NCBI GenBank assembly: GCA_018882645.1
Contig: VERM01000068.1
Location: 1 to 7,411, forward strand
DNA: 7,411 nt
Direction of reading: 5' to 3'
Origin: Ferruginibacter sp.
Lineage (GTDB): Bacteria > Bacteroidota > Bacteroidia > Chitinophagales > Chitinophagaceae
Shown here: positions 6,998 to 7,411 of the stretch, piece after piece
How the letters are laid out: the number at the start of each line of letters is the position of its first letter
Position numbering within the stretch: the first letter of the stretch is position 1
Translations under genes and position numbers: made by a program
Notes under the pieces: generated by a model
Databases searched by the model: none
Seen by the model: only the letters and a program-made list of their open reading frames with translations
Told to the model about the DNA's origin: nothing

Positions 6998-7411
6998 ATG
7001 TCATTTGGAATTATAGGCAGTGGTAGCTGGGGAACAGCGTTGGCAAAGATTCTCACCGATAAAGGCGAGGCCATACACTGGTGGTTTAGAAATCAGGAAT
7101 CCATTGACTATTTCAATAAACGTTTTCACAACCCTCATTATCTTCCTGCTGCAAAATTTGATATATCCAAAACCAAACTCAGCTCCAACCTGGAAGATGT
7201 GATTACGAAAGCTGAATTTCTGGTGATTGCTGTTCCATCGGCTTATGTAATTGGAACACTTTCATCCTTGCCTAAAAATATTTTCAATGGAAAAAAAATC
7301 ATCTCAGCAATTAAAGGCATTCTTCCCGATGAAAATGTATTGCTGAATGATTATTTAATGAAGACCTTTGATATTCCGCTTGAACATTATTTTGCTGTGC
7401 TGGGACCATGC
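6998..7411 (+). CDS. gpsA: Glycerol-3-phosphate dehydrogenase [NAD(P)+], N-terminal part (3' end outside window)
   Basis: GpsA reduces dihydroxyacetone phosphate to sn-glycerol 3-phosphate, the backbone of membrane phospholipids. The visible 138 codons cover most of the Rossmann domain. The dinucleotide-binding loop GIIGSGSWGTALAKIL begins at residue 4, followed by a WWFRN segment; many homologues have W-x-R at this position. Next come FLVIAVPSAYV (77-87), typical of the family, and a KGILPDENVLLNDYL segment that includes the conserved Lys-Gly. The last residues, VLGPC, correspond to the conserved GP motif and continue out of the window. The start ATG at 6998 follows an A-rich stretch. The 19-nt gap after rnc suggests co-transcription, which puts a phospholipid precursor enzyme in the same cluster as acpP and fabF. 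Because the sequence stops at the window edge, the substrate-binding domain and its catalytic lysine cannot be checked. Confidence 0.95.
   Translation, partial: MSFGIIGSGSWGTALAKILTDKGEAIHWWFRNQESIDYFNKRFHNPHYLPAAKFDISKTKLSSNLEDVITKAEFLVIAVPSAYVIGTLSSLPKNIFNGKKIISAIKGILPDENVLLNDYLMKTFDIPLEHYFAVLGPC

Noticed and set aside
7020..7202. Open frame of 60 codons on the + strand
   Set aside because: It is a shifted frame inside gpsA, whose own frame gives a clear Rossmann-fold protein.

Overview
The window looks like ordinary chromosomal DNA from a member of the Bacteroidota, probably a Chitinophagia or Saprospiria relative (the class is a guess). Four things support this. Recognisable promoters carry the Bacteroidota -7 box TAnnTTTG, with TTTG near -33. 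Genes start behind A/T-rich leaders without Shine-Dalgarno sequences. The order acpP-fabF-rnc is typical of the phylum. The GyrB is the short form, without the long insertion of enterobacterial GyrB. I see no tRNA, rRNA, CRISPR array, insertion sequence, phage gene or restriction system.

Layout, left to right. The 3' end of mfd (transcription-repair coupling factor) enters on the + strand and stops at 353. A minus-strand unit faces it: gyrB (2767 to 788), then a 66-residue protein (697 to 497) that looks like a DUF5679 relative without most of its zinc cysteines. This unit ends in a clear intrinsic terminator at 447-472. gyrB is divergent from an AraC-family regulator (about 3005 to 3949). 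The 237 bp between them hold a -7 box for each gene and three inverted repeats, the largest being a 42-bp interrupted palindrome at 2917-2958 just upstream of the regulator's promoter. The regulator meets a GNAT acetyltransferase (4382 to 3954) tail to tail with only 4 nt between stop codons. After a 285-bp A/T-rich gap with a well-formed promoter comes a lipid and RNA-processing cluster on the + strand: acpP, fabF, rnc and the first 138 codons of gpsA.

How the genes relate. AcpP carries the acyl chain that FabF elongates, and GpsA supplies sn-glycerol 3-phosphate, the backbone to which acyl chains are attached. The right-hand cluster is therefore mainly fatty acid and phospholipid synthesis, with RNase III carried along. 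The gyrB unit and mfd are DNA topology and repair functions. The AraC protein and acetyltransferase have no identified targets.

I did not find a convincing new multi-gene system. The points most worth checking are: the palindrome-rich gyrB/araC intergenic region and the five-cysteine cluster in the AraC sensor domain; the cysteine-poor DUF5679-like protein next to gyrB; and an RNase III that appears to start at TTG before a T9 run and has Asn where one metal-binding Asp is expected.
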